Both the position numbers and the translations under genes were made by a program. The notes under the pieces were generated by a model. It worked only from the letters and a program-made list of their open reading frames with translations, was not told the origin of the DNA and did no database searches. A stretch of 64,000 nt of DNA, taken from NCBI GenBank assembly GCA_951799445.1, contig OX637288.1, forward strand, positions 12,588,501 through 12,652,500, in the 5' to 3' direction. Shown piece by piece: positions 34,473-46,834 of the stretch. Numbering within the stretch: position 1 is the first letter of the stretch; every line of letters begins with the position of its first letter. The stretch is from Pseudisothecium myosuroides. Lineage: Eukaryota > Streptophyta > Bryopsida > Hypnales > Lembophyllaceae.

Positions 34473-35545
34473 CCAAAAATAAAATAATAAAAAAAATTAA
34501 ATTTTTTTTATTGCAGTCCGACGTGGACGACTATTTGCCCCATCATTTTAGTTTTTAAAAAATATTTTTAAATTTTAGGCAGCACTATTCACCGCTAAAT
34601 TCAGTTCTCAAAGAGACGAGGCCTTTTGGAGGCCCTATTCTTTTCCACATACTTGTAAACCTGCATTCTAGGATGTATAATTTTCTTCATAGATAGGGGT
34701 CACCCAAGAATGCTCTACCTTGTCCTAGAGGCATACATCACAACTTTTGGTTCTCATAGCGTTAAAGGCTTCTCTTGGCCTTCTCAACGTTGAAAATGGA
34801 ACTCTTTTCATCACCTTTTGTTTTTTCATGATTTTCATTTTTAATTGCCAATTTTTATATGAAGATGAGTTGCACTTTAAAGTCACTGGCCCTTTGACAT
34901 TTTCACAATGATTGTGGAAATTTCAATATATTGCTATGAAGATTGGGTGTCTAAAGTTGGGATTGAGGCAATATGAAAGTTCCAAAGATTGGAACCCACT
35001 AGAACGTTGCCCACATTGCCCCCTTCAAGGTTGTAAATCCATCCACAATCTAAAACTTGTTGATGCAACACATAAGACGATTTTCTCTTACACTTGAAGG
35101 ACTGGGGTTGAAAAAATAGTATTGCAAAAGTTATAATTGGTAGCCTTGTCACCTTGTGGTGCTTTAGGGATTATTATTGAAACTAAGGTAAAATATCTGT
35201 TGCAAACCCTAGACGTTCTATTGTATTGGTACACTGATGTTATGCAACAACCTAACCAATCACAGTGCAGAATTTTTATAATAGCATATACCACAGACAT
35301 CATATTCTACATTTTGCTTGAGATATCAAGTGATGTCTTCTCAGTAATGAAGACTACGTACAAAACAACATCAATAATGGAAAGTTTGCCTTATGTGAAA
35401 AATTTGTGGGAAGTTTTTGTATGATGGATTTCAAATTTAAAAATCTATCATACAAAAGATTATGTTAGAAATATCTCTACCAAATTTCATAAGTAACAAA
35501 GACGTAGAACACATCATAAAAAATCTTGCAATGCAAGGATGTGTG
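34473..35545. other. AT-rich spacer, no gene
   Basis: Contains a stretch (34510-34640, GTCCGACGTGGACG... and CACTATTCACCGC) that weakly resembles the interior of the MITE at 30484-30925. Short open frames near 34912-35424 have no recognisable family. Confidence 0.4.
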
Positions 35546-36376
35546 CTAACCCCTAAAGGACTTAGGCTCATTTTGGGCCCAAATTGTGAAAAATTAGCAC
35601 TTTCTAAGGCAATGAGAAAAAAATTTAAAAAAATTTATTTTTCAAGATTCAAATTTACAAATTTTTACTAGACTACCACGGAAATGTGTGGAAAAAAAAA
35701 TTCATAAACTTTGATCACACAAAGTGAAAGATGATAATGTTTGAAGTTCAAAGAAAAAGTTTTTTTCAACCTTGCACGACAAGGTTAGCCAACTTTAACT
35801 CCTAGAGTGAGATTTTTACAATACATATGGTTATTTTTTTGACATTTGCATCCTATATCATAGAAGTGATTTATTAGCCAAATTTTTCAAAATTCAAATT
35901 TATAAATTTTTACTAGACTACCACGGAAATGTGTGGGAAAAAAATTTATAAACTTTGATCGCACAAAGTGAAAGATGACAATGTTTGAAGTTCAAAGAAA
36001 AAGTTTTTTTCAACCTTGCACGACAAGGTTAGCCAACTTTAACTCTTAGAGTGAGATTTTTACAATACATATGGTTATTTTTTTGACATTTGTATCCTAT
36101 ATCATAGAAATGATTTATTAGCCAAATTTTAGAAGTAGAAGAGGATCTCTACACATGCTATCCAAAGTTGCCTAAGGTGCCTAAAAAATTCAAGGCAACA
36201 CAACTTTTGATCTAGGCACATGATTAGAAAAAAAAATTAATTCCAATTAACTAAAGGAGAATATGTTCACACCTTATGTCAATATTTCATGAACATCCAA
36301 TCCAAATTGACTCTATACATAATTAATCAAGATTTCTTGTATATGTTGAATGATCAGTTGGTCCTTTAGTGATTGA
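35546..36376 (+). mobile_element. degenerate TTAA-family element with internal duplication
   Basis: Left end CTAACCCCTAAAGGACTTAGG; probable right end TTGGTCCTTTAGTGATTGA, both decayed. The interior has ATTAGCACTTTCTAAGGCAA and TTTGATCACACAAAGTG phrases typical of the family. A 246-bp tandem duplication sits inside. Confidence 0.45.
35647..36133 (+). repeat. 246-bp tandem duplication
   Basis: ATTCAAATTTA starts at 35647 and again at 35893, and the following 240 bp are nearly identical. Each unit contains the hairpin ACCTTGCACGACAAGGT. The close match shows a recent event within an old element. Confidence 0.9.
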
Positions 36377-38180
36377 GAATTGATAATACACTAGACATTT
36401 TTGCAAGCGTATTTTCTACAAATACTTTCTAAACCCCAAGAATCTTAATGGTGGATTGAAAGATTTATTGATCCTTTATAAGTCCAAATTATTATTATTT
36501 TTCAAATTACTCTAACTTCTATAGAAATTGTAAGGCTAATGAAACACACAAGAACTTGTAGCATGGGACATTTTTAACCTCCAAAGTCTATTGCGGACAC
36601 TAAATGTCCATTGGATGACTTCACCTAAGAATGTAGGGTGAAAAAAAAAAATTTATCTATTTTTTTTTCAAAGTTGCTCGAGTACATTTTTGTAAATAGT
36701 AATCCCTCATTATGGTACTATTGATTTTTCTAAAGAAGAAGACCCATGGATTATCCTTGTAGAGTATTTTGGCCATTTCTTGCTATTTATTCTTAATGTA
36801 AATTTTAGTCATAAAAATGATATTTTTTGAATTTGAGTTCAACCTATAAAGCTTATTAAGTGCAGTTTCTATTCCAATAGGAATTTTTTTAAATTTAAAA
36901 ATTTCAATATTTTATATTAATATAAACTTTAGAATTAGAACCATGGTTTGTAGATTTTGTAATTTTCAAGTAACACAATTACTTTGATTTATACCATGAT
37001 ATTATACACTTTAATATACATTTGTGGAGAAAATTTCAATTTTTTTGAGTATTTTTTTTGTATTTGATATGGATTTTCTTCATTAAAAAATCATAGTAAT
37101 TTCAAATTTTCCAAACAAAATATGAAAATTTTATGACCTATCTTCGACATTTGATTTTACCTCTAAAATAAATATAACTTTTTTCATTCAAATATAGATG
37201 CAAAATGGCAACAAATGGAGAGGGAAGTTTTCAATAAGTGGTCATGGAACTATTTTTCCAAGGTTTATACTTGACCCATGTTCAAAAATAAAATGTTCTT
37301 GGGTGATTGTAAGAAACTCTTGTACTATTGGTTGTGTTTTTTATTTTAAGCCTTTTAGTACTTGTTGTATTATGAATTATTATCAGTACTATTGGGGACA
37401 TGGAACATGAAATTTGGATGGTTGATTGGATTTCAAATCTATCTTATTCTTACAACATGTGATGTTCACCATTGGATGGCAAGAATAGATGGAAATACAT
37501 AATTTCCATAAAAACAACCCACATTGACAAATTGAAGGCACTAGGGGCCCCCACCACTACTATTGAACCTTTCAATGTACTGTGAAATACTATTTTGAGC
37601 CACATGCTACAATTTATATTAGAAAATGAGACTTTCACTTTTCTATTTATATAAATTAGAAAATACATTTGAAAAAGTTGTTTTAAAAGTAGCCATTGTT
37701 GCCAACTAAGAGCAAAGAAGGAAGATGAAAGTTAAAGCTAACATAAATATAGCACACTTTAGGCCAATGCAAAACACACTTGGAACATGTTTTTGGAAAT
37801 TCCTCTCTTGAAAAGGTGTATTTCTATTAGAAGACCTAGAAACCAAAATTTGACAACATTACTTTTCAAAAAAAGGTACTCAATAATACTAAAAACCGCC
37901 AAAATCATATGTGTGAGATTGATCAAAATTCAATCTCACCTATTGAATAAATTTTGAAATATTGAAATAATTCAGCTTCTATAGCTAGAGTAAACTTACT
38001 TTTGAATTTCATGTTCAATCGTTTTTGCAATACTTATGGCACAAAACTTCTCCATTGAACATGTGACTAAAAATAGGACAAGTGTTCCTTTGCAATCACC
38101 CTCTTGTCCATTCTAAATGCAAAAATTCACACTACAATTTTTTCACTAAAAAACACATGTGCCTAAAATCTTGTCCAAAA
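36377..38180. other. AT-rich DNA, no gene seen
   Basis: No convincing open frame, RNA gene or repeat structure up to the kinase island, where GC content rises at about 38190. Confidence 0.5.
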
Positions 38181-38189
38181 CAGGATGAG

Positions 38190-39159
38190 CCCTAAACCTC
38201 AAATTGCATACAATCATGCCAACTAGACAAGCGGAGGTTCAGAGGATGAAACCGGTAACCTTTGAGGGGAAACCGGGTTTCTCATGTGATAAGAGGAAAA
38301 TTTCCAGAGAAGCTTCAAAAACTGCACGAACGGAAAACCCGAGCAAACAACTGGCTCAATTTAAAATACACGAACGCAAATCGATGCACCCTAATCAAGG
38401 CATCCTACCCTAAAAAGGAAATGGAAAGTTGGAAACTGTCGATAAAAAAACATACATGTGAATCATTCCCAATAAGAATCGTACTGTACAGTACAGTACA
38501 TCAGACACATAGCCCACCAGCCAAGAAAAAACAAACGGGACCAGCAGCACAAAAGCACGCCATGCAAACGGAACGAAACGCAACAAAATCGTATTGTACA
38601 TCAACGTCAACTGAACAAAAATAAATAGACTGCATCCAGCCTGGGAGAACATGGCAAGCCGGAAAAAAAAGGCAGAATATTTTGACAACAGATCCAGACC
38701 AAATGGTCTTCTGCAACAAAATGGTGCGAACACCCACCCAAGGTCATCATCCGCTACTGCAGGGCCATGCAAGACCCCCTGCCAAGAGATCCACCAGGCT
38801 CCCCTCCGGCACACGCGAACAAGAGGATTTCCCACTCCAACTCCAGAACCCACTTCCTCGTTGGAGTACTGCTGCTGCGGCAACGCAATGCCCTTCTTCT
38901 GCCAGAAACAAGCCCCAAGTATAACCAAAGGCTGGCGCAAATTTTTGTTTTCTGTAGCTGCAAATCTTGGATGCCTTCTTCGCTGATACAAATAGTACGG
39001 AACCCCACCAAATCGACTCAGCCGATTGGACAGAGCCCTCAGATTTATGTACGGCAGCCCTCCGCCACCGGATCTCCACAGCTACGGAAGAACCGAAGCT
39101 GGTGCCCGCTTGGCCTCCTTCCGTTACCTCCTCTGCCAAGGGAACCTAAACCCATTCCC
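38190..39159 (-). other. 3' flank of the kinase gene
   Basis: The sequence downstream of the kinase stop codon on minus is GC-richer and probably holds the 3' untranslated region. The frames seen here on both strands overlap each other and match no family. A TGTACAGTACAGTACA palindromic run lies at about 38484-38499. Confidence 0.4.
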
Positions 39160-42100
39160 CTAAACAGTCCCCCGTTTCCTCTCCCGCCAGTTCTCGCCCC
39201 ACACCCGGGCCTCCGCCACCGCGCGCTCGCGTTCCCGAGCCGGTGCCTGCGCCTTAAGGCCATCCCTGCCCATCCTCCCTGCGAACCCGGGGCTCTCGCG
39301 CCCGCCCCCGTCGTAGCGCTCCCAGTCCTCCGACTCCCGTCCTTTCCGCCCTGACCCTGAGTCCGACCCACGCGACTCCTCCAAAATCCCGTTCGCCACC
39401 CGCGCCCGCGCCCCGCCGTCCTTCACGCGCAGGTCCGGCGACGCTGCCTGCGACCGCACCGACGGCGACCGCGGCCCACCCGTTTTGCCAGCTCGCTGCT
39501 CCTTCATCATCCGCTCCTCCACCGCGTTGGGACCTGGCGGCATGCGCTTTTCCTTCTCCCGTTTGTCCCGAGAAGGCGTGGCTGCTGCAAAGCGACTGCT
39601 CCCCACCGGGTGCACGCCTGGGTCGTAGATCTGAGACGCCAGGTAGCTCAGCGCCGTCACCACATCGCCAATCAGAGGCCGCGTCGCTGCCTGCTCCTGA
39701 AGGCACATGGCGGCCACGGCCAACGCCTGGTACAACCCACGCATCGGGTAACGACCCTGGAGCATCGGATCCGCCATCGACGGGAACTTCCGCCTGTCCT
39801 TAAACAGCGGCCGAGCCTGCAAACAATATATAAGGCATTGGAATCCTTCTCGTCAGTCGCGTTCCAAAATCTGAAGTGCATGCCCTGGGGTGCTGCGCTA
39901 CACTTGAGTCAAGTTCCCACCACCGTGGCATCCCATAACTCGCACAAAAACATCCCACGCAAATAATCATCATCCATGATCAATCATCTGGAGCAACATG
40001 AGCTCCGACCATCCATGCCACACCCAACGGCACCGCCATTCACTACCAGACAACGCCATTACAGTATCGCATGAAAAGACAAACTCTAACTCACTCAGTC
40101 ACTGACCCAACGCCATCACACACGATTGTCTAACCATTGCGATACCAAGCTCTAAAAGAGGATACATACGTTCGAACAGTTGCAAACTTTAGTACACTCC
40201 CCACATCCCATACCCCACGAACAACTCCCTGCCCGCTCAGACCATTCCTGACCGGAATACCCCGATCCATAGCAGTAGCGACAGCACAACATACCCTATC
40301 CAGCGGTAACCTGCGGGAGCTGCTGCCTCTCTCAGTGCACAGCAACCCCGCTTTCACCGACAGCCACACCTTTAACCCATACCTCCTCTTCCTCACATGA
40401 ATGCACCTTCCAAAGCCAAATATCATATCCGCCAGGACCCACCCCCTGATTCCAACTTACAAAAACCTTCTCCGACTTCCACAGCCAACTGCAAGGCACA
40501 CACTGATACTCCTCTTCGTCCACCAACACAAGGTGCTAAGATCACTCAACCAAGTCGCGCACCAGCTTCAGAAACAAAGCATCAAACCATGCACGAAACC
40601 CCTCCCCACTGACTACCGCATGTAGTCCACCTCCTACCGCGTTACTCAAATGCGTTCACATTTCTCACCATTCCATCTAACCCATGCAAAACCAGGAATC
40701 CAGACAGAATGTAACTTACCCATGCCACCAGGTTATGCTCCCCGGCGGCCCTCGAATTGTCGATGGCCTTCCGCCCCGTGATCAGCTCCAACAACACCAC
40801 GCCGAAGCTGTACACGTCGGACTTCAGCGTTAACTGCCCTGTCATGGCGTACTCTGGAGCGCAGTAGCCGTACGTGCCCATCACCCGGGTCGACACGTGC
40901 GTCTTGTCCCCCACAGGACCCAGCTTCGCCAGCCCGAAGTCAGACAGCTTCGGATGGAACCCCTCGTCCAGCAGAATGTTCGACGACTTGAAATCACGAT
41001 AGATCACCGGCGGATTCGCCTTGTCGTGCAGGTACTCCAGACCCCGCGCGGCTCCTGCGGCGATCTTCATACGCGTGTTCCAGTCCAGGCATTCCTTGTC
41101 CTGCGGCAAGTCTGCATGCAAAAACGCCCCATTCCAATATTCAGTCTCATGAAATCACAGTACACATCTCACTGCAACTCGATTCCACGTCAGGACCAGC
41201 TCAACCCGCCTCTCTCACGACATAGGGACCACCAGGGACCACCGTGATCCTCACATCATCCCCAAAGCAACTTCAAGCTGATTCGGCCCACCCTCAGAGT
41301 CTTACCATGAAGATGATCTTCCAAACACCCCAACGGCATGAACTCGTACACCAAAAGACGCTGATCGCCATCCGCGCAATAACCGATTAGATTTACAAGA
41401 TTCGGATGGTGCAGCAGACTCAGCATCAACACTTCGACCAGAAACTCTCGGTTCCCTTGCAACCCGTTGCGATCCAGCTGTTTCACGGCAACGGCCTGCA
41501 TCCTCCAAACCACAAAATCATCAACAACTGCAACCCAACAGAACTCAATTCAACTCCACACCATTCGATGCCATTCCATACCACACCATGCAAGTCCACA
41601 TATCTCACATAATTCACATGAGCAATCCCATCATACAACAGACCAACGGGGATCCCATTCCCCATTCCCCATTCTCGCTCCCACTGGTGGAGCGTCCTTT
41701 CACTTGCCTGCCCGGTGTTCTCCAGACGCCCCTTGTACACTCGACCGAAGCCCCCCTCGCCCAGTAGGCACTCCGGTCGGAAGTTCTTCGTCGCCGCAGC
41801 CAGCTCCCGAAACGTGAACGTCTGAGCCGCGATATGTCCCGTGCTCCCTTCGCGCTGATCGCGCGGGGGATCCTTCTTGTCGAAGGAGTTCTTGGACTTC
41901 AACGACTTCTCTGCATTACCTGATCGACACCAACACAGACTTCCCATCATTAGATCCACAGCCAGCACGCATATTCAAACACCGACCAACCAACTGAAAT
42001 CTGGATTTAGGTCAACTCCGACTACTCGCATCGCAAACCCCGAATCCAAAACGCTGGGGAAACTGCACAGTAAAGACGCGACCCGGCAACGAGAACCCTC

Positions 42101-42591
42101 AATTCGGCGACCTAGCGTCTTCCACTGGCCTGGCCCAAACTTCATCTCACAGAAGTGCTTCAGGCCGAGACTTTCTCCATCAAGTTACTGACCACACGCG
42201 CGGGATCGGCAAGTGGACAGCGCCAACAATTCATCTGCAGCCGGGAGTGACCGAGACGAATGCCCACCCGACAATGCAGCAGCCCTAGGGAGTCGGTAGT
42301 CCCTACCCTAAGGTTGGATGCACCAAGACAGGCACTACTCACGCGATCGATGGTCCGTAACGACTAGGAGGCATCGCATCGCGGGCAACATGAGCCTACA
42401 GTCGGCTTCGCACCTACATGCATCACAAGTACCCTGGTGCCAACGTGCTTACCAGAGGGAACCCTGGAGATTTGCGGAGCGACAGCGTTAACAGCTGGCG
42501 ATCGTCCATCCCGGCTGCTGCTGATGTTGTCGTCCTTCTTCAACGGCTTCCGATCCTTGGGTTTACCGTCGAAACATGGAAAACAGCCCAT
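39160..42591 (-). CDS. receptor-like cytoplasmic kinase, RLCK-VII (PBL27/PBS1 type)
   Basis: A membrane-anchored Ser/Thr kinase that in flowering plants passes immune-receptor signals to MAP kinases. Five exons on minus: 42591-42453, 41919-41708, 41495-41306, 41111-40720 and 39816-39160 (stop TAG); 529 residues. Phases join exactly. It starts MGCFPCF, with Gly2 for myristoylation and Cys3/Cys6 for palmitoylation, so plasma-membrane attachment is expected. Kinase motifs: [11 protein letters not shown] (100-110), Lys122 in AVAVKQLD, Glu138, YRDFKSSN with Asp220, SDFG with Asp238, [10 protein letters not shown] (259-268). The kinase domain ends near 373, and the rest is a long R/G/S/E-rich tail. 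Intron 2 has a GC donor (CAG|GCAAGT); the others are GT-AG (533, 212, 194 and 903 bp). The region just upstream is GC-rich. Closest to the PBL27 class by the exon 3-5 sequence. No defect is seen. Confidence 0.93.
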
Positions 42592-43780
42592 CTCTGTACA
42601 CGACCTTCACTTGCAATACTGGTCTCTTCGTCGACAGCTCTGGCGTCACAAATGAACCCAGTCCCTACCACTACTCTACCAACTACGTGGGCGTGCCCAC
42701 GCCACTCCACCGTCCGATTCTGCACGCTCTCCTTCTCACATGCCTGTCCCGCATCCCCAATCCCACTCCACCTGCTGAGCGCGCACACGCTCAACGTTCA
42801 CTCCTTCCGCAGTCCCCCACAGGCGCAAAAGCAGAAGCAGACCACGGCTGTGTCCCACAACAGAACTTAAAGAAAGCACCCGGTCGAAGCACCTGCTTGG
42901 GCCAGCGCCACCCTGCGGAACTGTTCTCATTGCCAACTAAACACCATTCCCAGATCCAGCTGTCTTCCTCCGCTTCCTCATTCACTCGCTCACACGGCCG
43001 ACGCGCCCTAACACACTGAAGACAAAATCAGAGCGCTGCCGTGGCGTCGCTGCGCCGTGGCCCCGCACATCTGCCAAGATGGTGATGATTCGCCCGTACC
43101 CGACAACACCTCCATCGCTTGCCTGATCCCAATCGCGACGTCTCTTTCCTCTTGGACGGCGAAAGCGAGACGCTGCGCCAGCAAAAGCAAACCACCCACG
43201 ATGACAAACCCCACGACGAAGAAACGCCACCCAACCACGGCGGTGGTGGTATATTCGTCCTTGCTCCTCCTTGCTGTGAAATCGTGACAGGGTTCTAATA
43301 AGGTCAGAGGAATTGCGACTGCTGGTGGTCCCTCTCTCGCCTGCCCCCCTTTTCTTCCTCCGTTCTGGGTGTCGGAGCCGCTACAAGTGCGTGTCTACAA
43401 GGCCTAACTTAGCTCGCCGAAACGAATGAGCAGCCATCGAGGGTTGCAGGCACTGGCCTCCTTGCCTGGCCCAGTCTCGCGTTGGCCACCAATGCCGCGC
43501 TGCTGCTGCTGCTGCAACCCAATCCCTCCCCTCTCTGTTCTGTTCTGTTCGCTTCTCTCTCACTTGCTGTTGTGTGTTGCTCCCTCGGTCGTTCTCTTCT
43601 GAACGGGGGCGAAGTTTCATTGCTTTCGCTGTGCGCGGGCGCTCCCGGTTTCGTCGAAGCCTCGACGTGCGCTGGACCGGGTGACGAGAGTCTTGGCCCT
43701 TCTGCCTTTCTTTCGTTCTCGGTGCCTCTCGTCCAGATGGACCTTACTCAACCCTTCAGCCCTTTTGATTCCATTCTAAG
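42592..43780 (-). promoter_or_regulatory. GC-rich upstream region of the kinase gene
   Basis: About 1.2 kb upstream of the start codon on minus, GC-rich and bounded sharply by AT-rich repeats at about 43780. It must hold the promoter and 5' leader. Several overlapping open frames lie on both strands, as expected of high GC, and none resembles a protein. No single TATA box stands out. Confidence 0.45.
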
Positions 43781-43797
43781 GGAAGTTAGAGGGACAT

Positions 43798-44570
43798 TGG
43801 TTCAACCATTGAGGAGTTTTCAACCGTGAAAAACTAACAGAAAATTGTCTTAACGGCATAGGAAGGTAGAAATGATTTTGGCTTCCGCAAAAGAGAGTTG
43901 AAGAGAATTGAAAGAATTTAGTATAACTACTTTTGACTTGTCGAGAAATATACAAACAAGTAAGCCACTGTGATGGAGAAAGTTGCAACGTCTCAACCTC
44001 CGACAACTTCACATACATACTAGATTTCAAAGTTTAAGAACAAGGAATCATCGTACATTTGTAAATCAGCCTTAATCGATACCGACAAGGTGGCGTGAAC
44101 TTGATTTCGTGTGGGTCACCTTTACAAGCCCTTAAACTTAATTGAATATATGAATCGGATGGAGCTTCCTCACCACTTCATTGTTGGTTCAACCATAGAG
44201 GAGTTTTCAACTGTGAAAAAATAAAAATAAATTGTTTTAGAGGCGTAGGAAGGTAGAAATGATTTTGGCTTTCGCGAAAGAGAATTGAAAGGATTTAGTA
44301 TATCTATTGTTGACTTGTTGTGAAATATACAAACAATTAAGCTACCGCCATCAAGAAAACTACAACGTTTCAACCTCAAACAACTTCAGGTTATTAGACT
44401 TTAGAGATCAAGAACAAATAATCATCGTACATTTGTAGATCAGCCTTAAACGATATCGACAAGGCGGCGCGGACCAGATTTCATGTGAGTCATCTTTACG
44501 AGCCCCTAAACTTAGTTGAATATATGAATCGGATGGAGCTTCTTCACCATTTCATTGTAAATGTTGAATT
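43798..44570 (+). repeat. 389-bp direct repeat, two clear units plus decayed ones
   Basis: GGTTCAACCATTGAGGAGTT at 43799 and GGTTCAACCATAGAGGAGTT at 44188 open two units that share GGAAGGTAGAAATGATTTTGG, GAAATATACAAACAA and AATATATGAATCGGATGGAG. Weaker copies follow at about 44640-44830 and 45745-45950. They start immediately beyond the kinase upstream region. Confidence 0.75.
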
Positions 44571-46834
44571 CTAGTTTGGAAAACTCTTCACCCCCTTTGT
44601 TTCTAAGATGTGAGTTAAAGGGACCTAATTTTGACCTTTAAAGAAGTTTTAACTACAAAAACTAATATAGAAATATTTTGGTGGAATTGGTAATGATTTG
44701 ATTGTTGCAAAAGAAGATTCCAAGATTCATGACCTCTATTTTTAACTTTCTTAATATCCCGCTTAATATACAAACCAATAGGCCATTGCCACAAGGAAAG
44801 TAGCGACCATTGAACCTCGGACAACTATACATTACTTGCCTATAAAGTTTGAAAATAGAGCGTCATTGTACCTATTTAGATTTCACCAAAGGTAGGTTTG
44901 TTCTACATACAAGAAGCAAAGATTTTGAACCTTGGACTTAATTAGAGCAACATTAAAAGTAAACTTCAATCTACCCACTCTCACAACATTTATTGCTTTT
45001 GTCTAGCATTTAGAAAACGTGCACTACATCGTAACTTTTGGTCTCCAAGTGTTTGAATCTTTTGAACCTCAATTTTAGAGTTTTTTTCAGTAGTCTACAT
45101 TCATTACTTTTTTTTATCTCATTCTTAATGAACTATCATCCTTTTAACTTAAAGAGTCTTTTATAAGGTTCCAAAAATTCAATTCATCACATTTTTAATC
45201 TTGGACTTCATGTCCTATCCATGAGCTCAAGAAGGATATCTAAATGTCTGGCTAGATACCTACGTAGCAATTCACGTTAAGACCCGAGTCACTCACATCA
45301 CTCATATCTAAGTATATAATTACAAATTCATTAAAATAAGCTCTTGTAGGGAAGGCAAAGAGATCCCCTGACAAGGAATTAAAATGTTATATTTGAGTAT
45401 TTTTGCACAATGATGCGGAATAATCATTGGCAATGAAAATAAAATCTTTAATTCTCATATTACTCTAAGGACTATGTTTTTTTAGTCACTATTTATTTAC
45501 TATTGCCCATTTCAATTCAAAGTTGACAGAATACCATTCTCACCACATTATTATGTCAAAGATTATTTGAGTCTTTTCATTATCTAGAATCAATATAGAT
45601 ACATATTGTTTATGCCATAATTTTAAGATTCATCTTACATATTTTTAATGGCCGTGGAATCCTTTTGTAGTGCCCTTCATTACTGATGTTCAAGTCTACT
45701 CTAGAAAAAAATTCTTCCTCTGAATTCTCTAGGATGAATTAGAAGGACCTTATTTTAACTTTTGAAAGATTTTCAAATAAAAAAAATAACGTAGAAATGT
45801 AAAGGGGGCATAGGAAGTTTAGAAATGATTTGATTTTTACAAAAGAGATTTCAAAAGATTCATTATATGTATTGTTCCTTTTTTTAGAATTATATACAAA
45901 CTAACAAGGCATTGTCATTGCAATAGATAATAAATTTCAACCTCCAACAACCTTTATGATAATTTGATCTTTTTTTTTTAAAAATTTAAAAAACGATTAT
46001 TCATGATTTTTGGATTTTCCAATGGTCTACTGATATAAATGCAATAGAGAGGAGAACTTTTGAACCTCAAACTAATTTGGATCAATGAGGACTATTTTAA
46101 TAGTGATCAAATTGTTGCGGAAGTCATAGATCAAACTATTAAAATATGACCTACCTCTTGATGACTTTCCTTTCACATAGAGAGATTGTCTCATGATAAC
46201 TTTTTAGTCTCCAATCTTGAAACTTTGAACCACAATTTTTGAATTTTGAACTATTTCATTTTGAACCATGCATGACAAAATAGCAGTGAGTTTATGGTGA
46301 ACTCTTTTGAGTGAGTGGTGAGGGATCTACTCACTACCCACTCAGCATTATTTAATTAATTAATCCCCAAGTGAACTATATTTTTTCATTACTCCTCCAC
46401 AACTACAATACATATGTATTTTTTCTAAACCATGTTTGATTACAATCGATGTGGAACAATTTATCCAAATCCCATCCCATATAAATCTTATCAATATTTT
46501 GTATGTTGTATTGTATGTCAAAGTTTTTTTATTTTTTTGTTTTTTTATTTTAGAGGGGAGCAAATTCCAAGGTTACATGTTAGCAAATCTATTTATTTTT
46601 GTTCTGTTTTGGAGGTGGGTGGATAAATGGGTAAATCTGTCTAATTCTTCTTAGTAAATAGTGCCCTTAAGTCATCCATTTCAATTTGAAGCTAAGATGA
46701 TGTTGTTTTTACCACATGATCATGTCATAGGTTATTTGAATCTTTTCATTATCTAAAATCATTCATGGTCCATGTTGTTCAAGCCTTAATGTGCTCAAGA
46801 TCCATTTGACAAATTTTTAATGGCTATTTAAGGT
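44571..46834. other. AT-rich DNA with decayed repeat units
   Basis: It holds the two diverged copies of the 389-bp repeat and otherwise AT-rich sequence. No gene is seen. Confidence 0.45.

Noticed and set aside
38410..39139. Several 80-195-codon frames on both strands beside the kinase gene
   Set aside because: They overlap one another in high-GC sequence and have no family resemblance; this is most likely the kinase 3' untranslated and flanking DNA.
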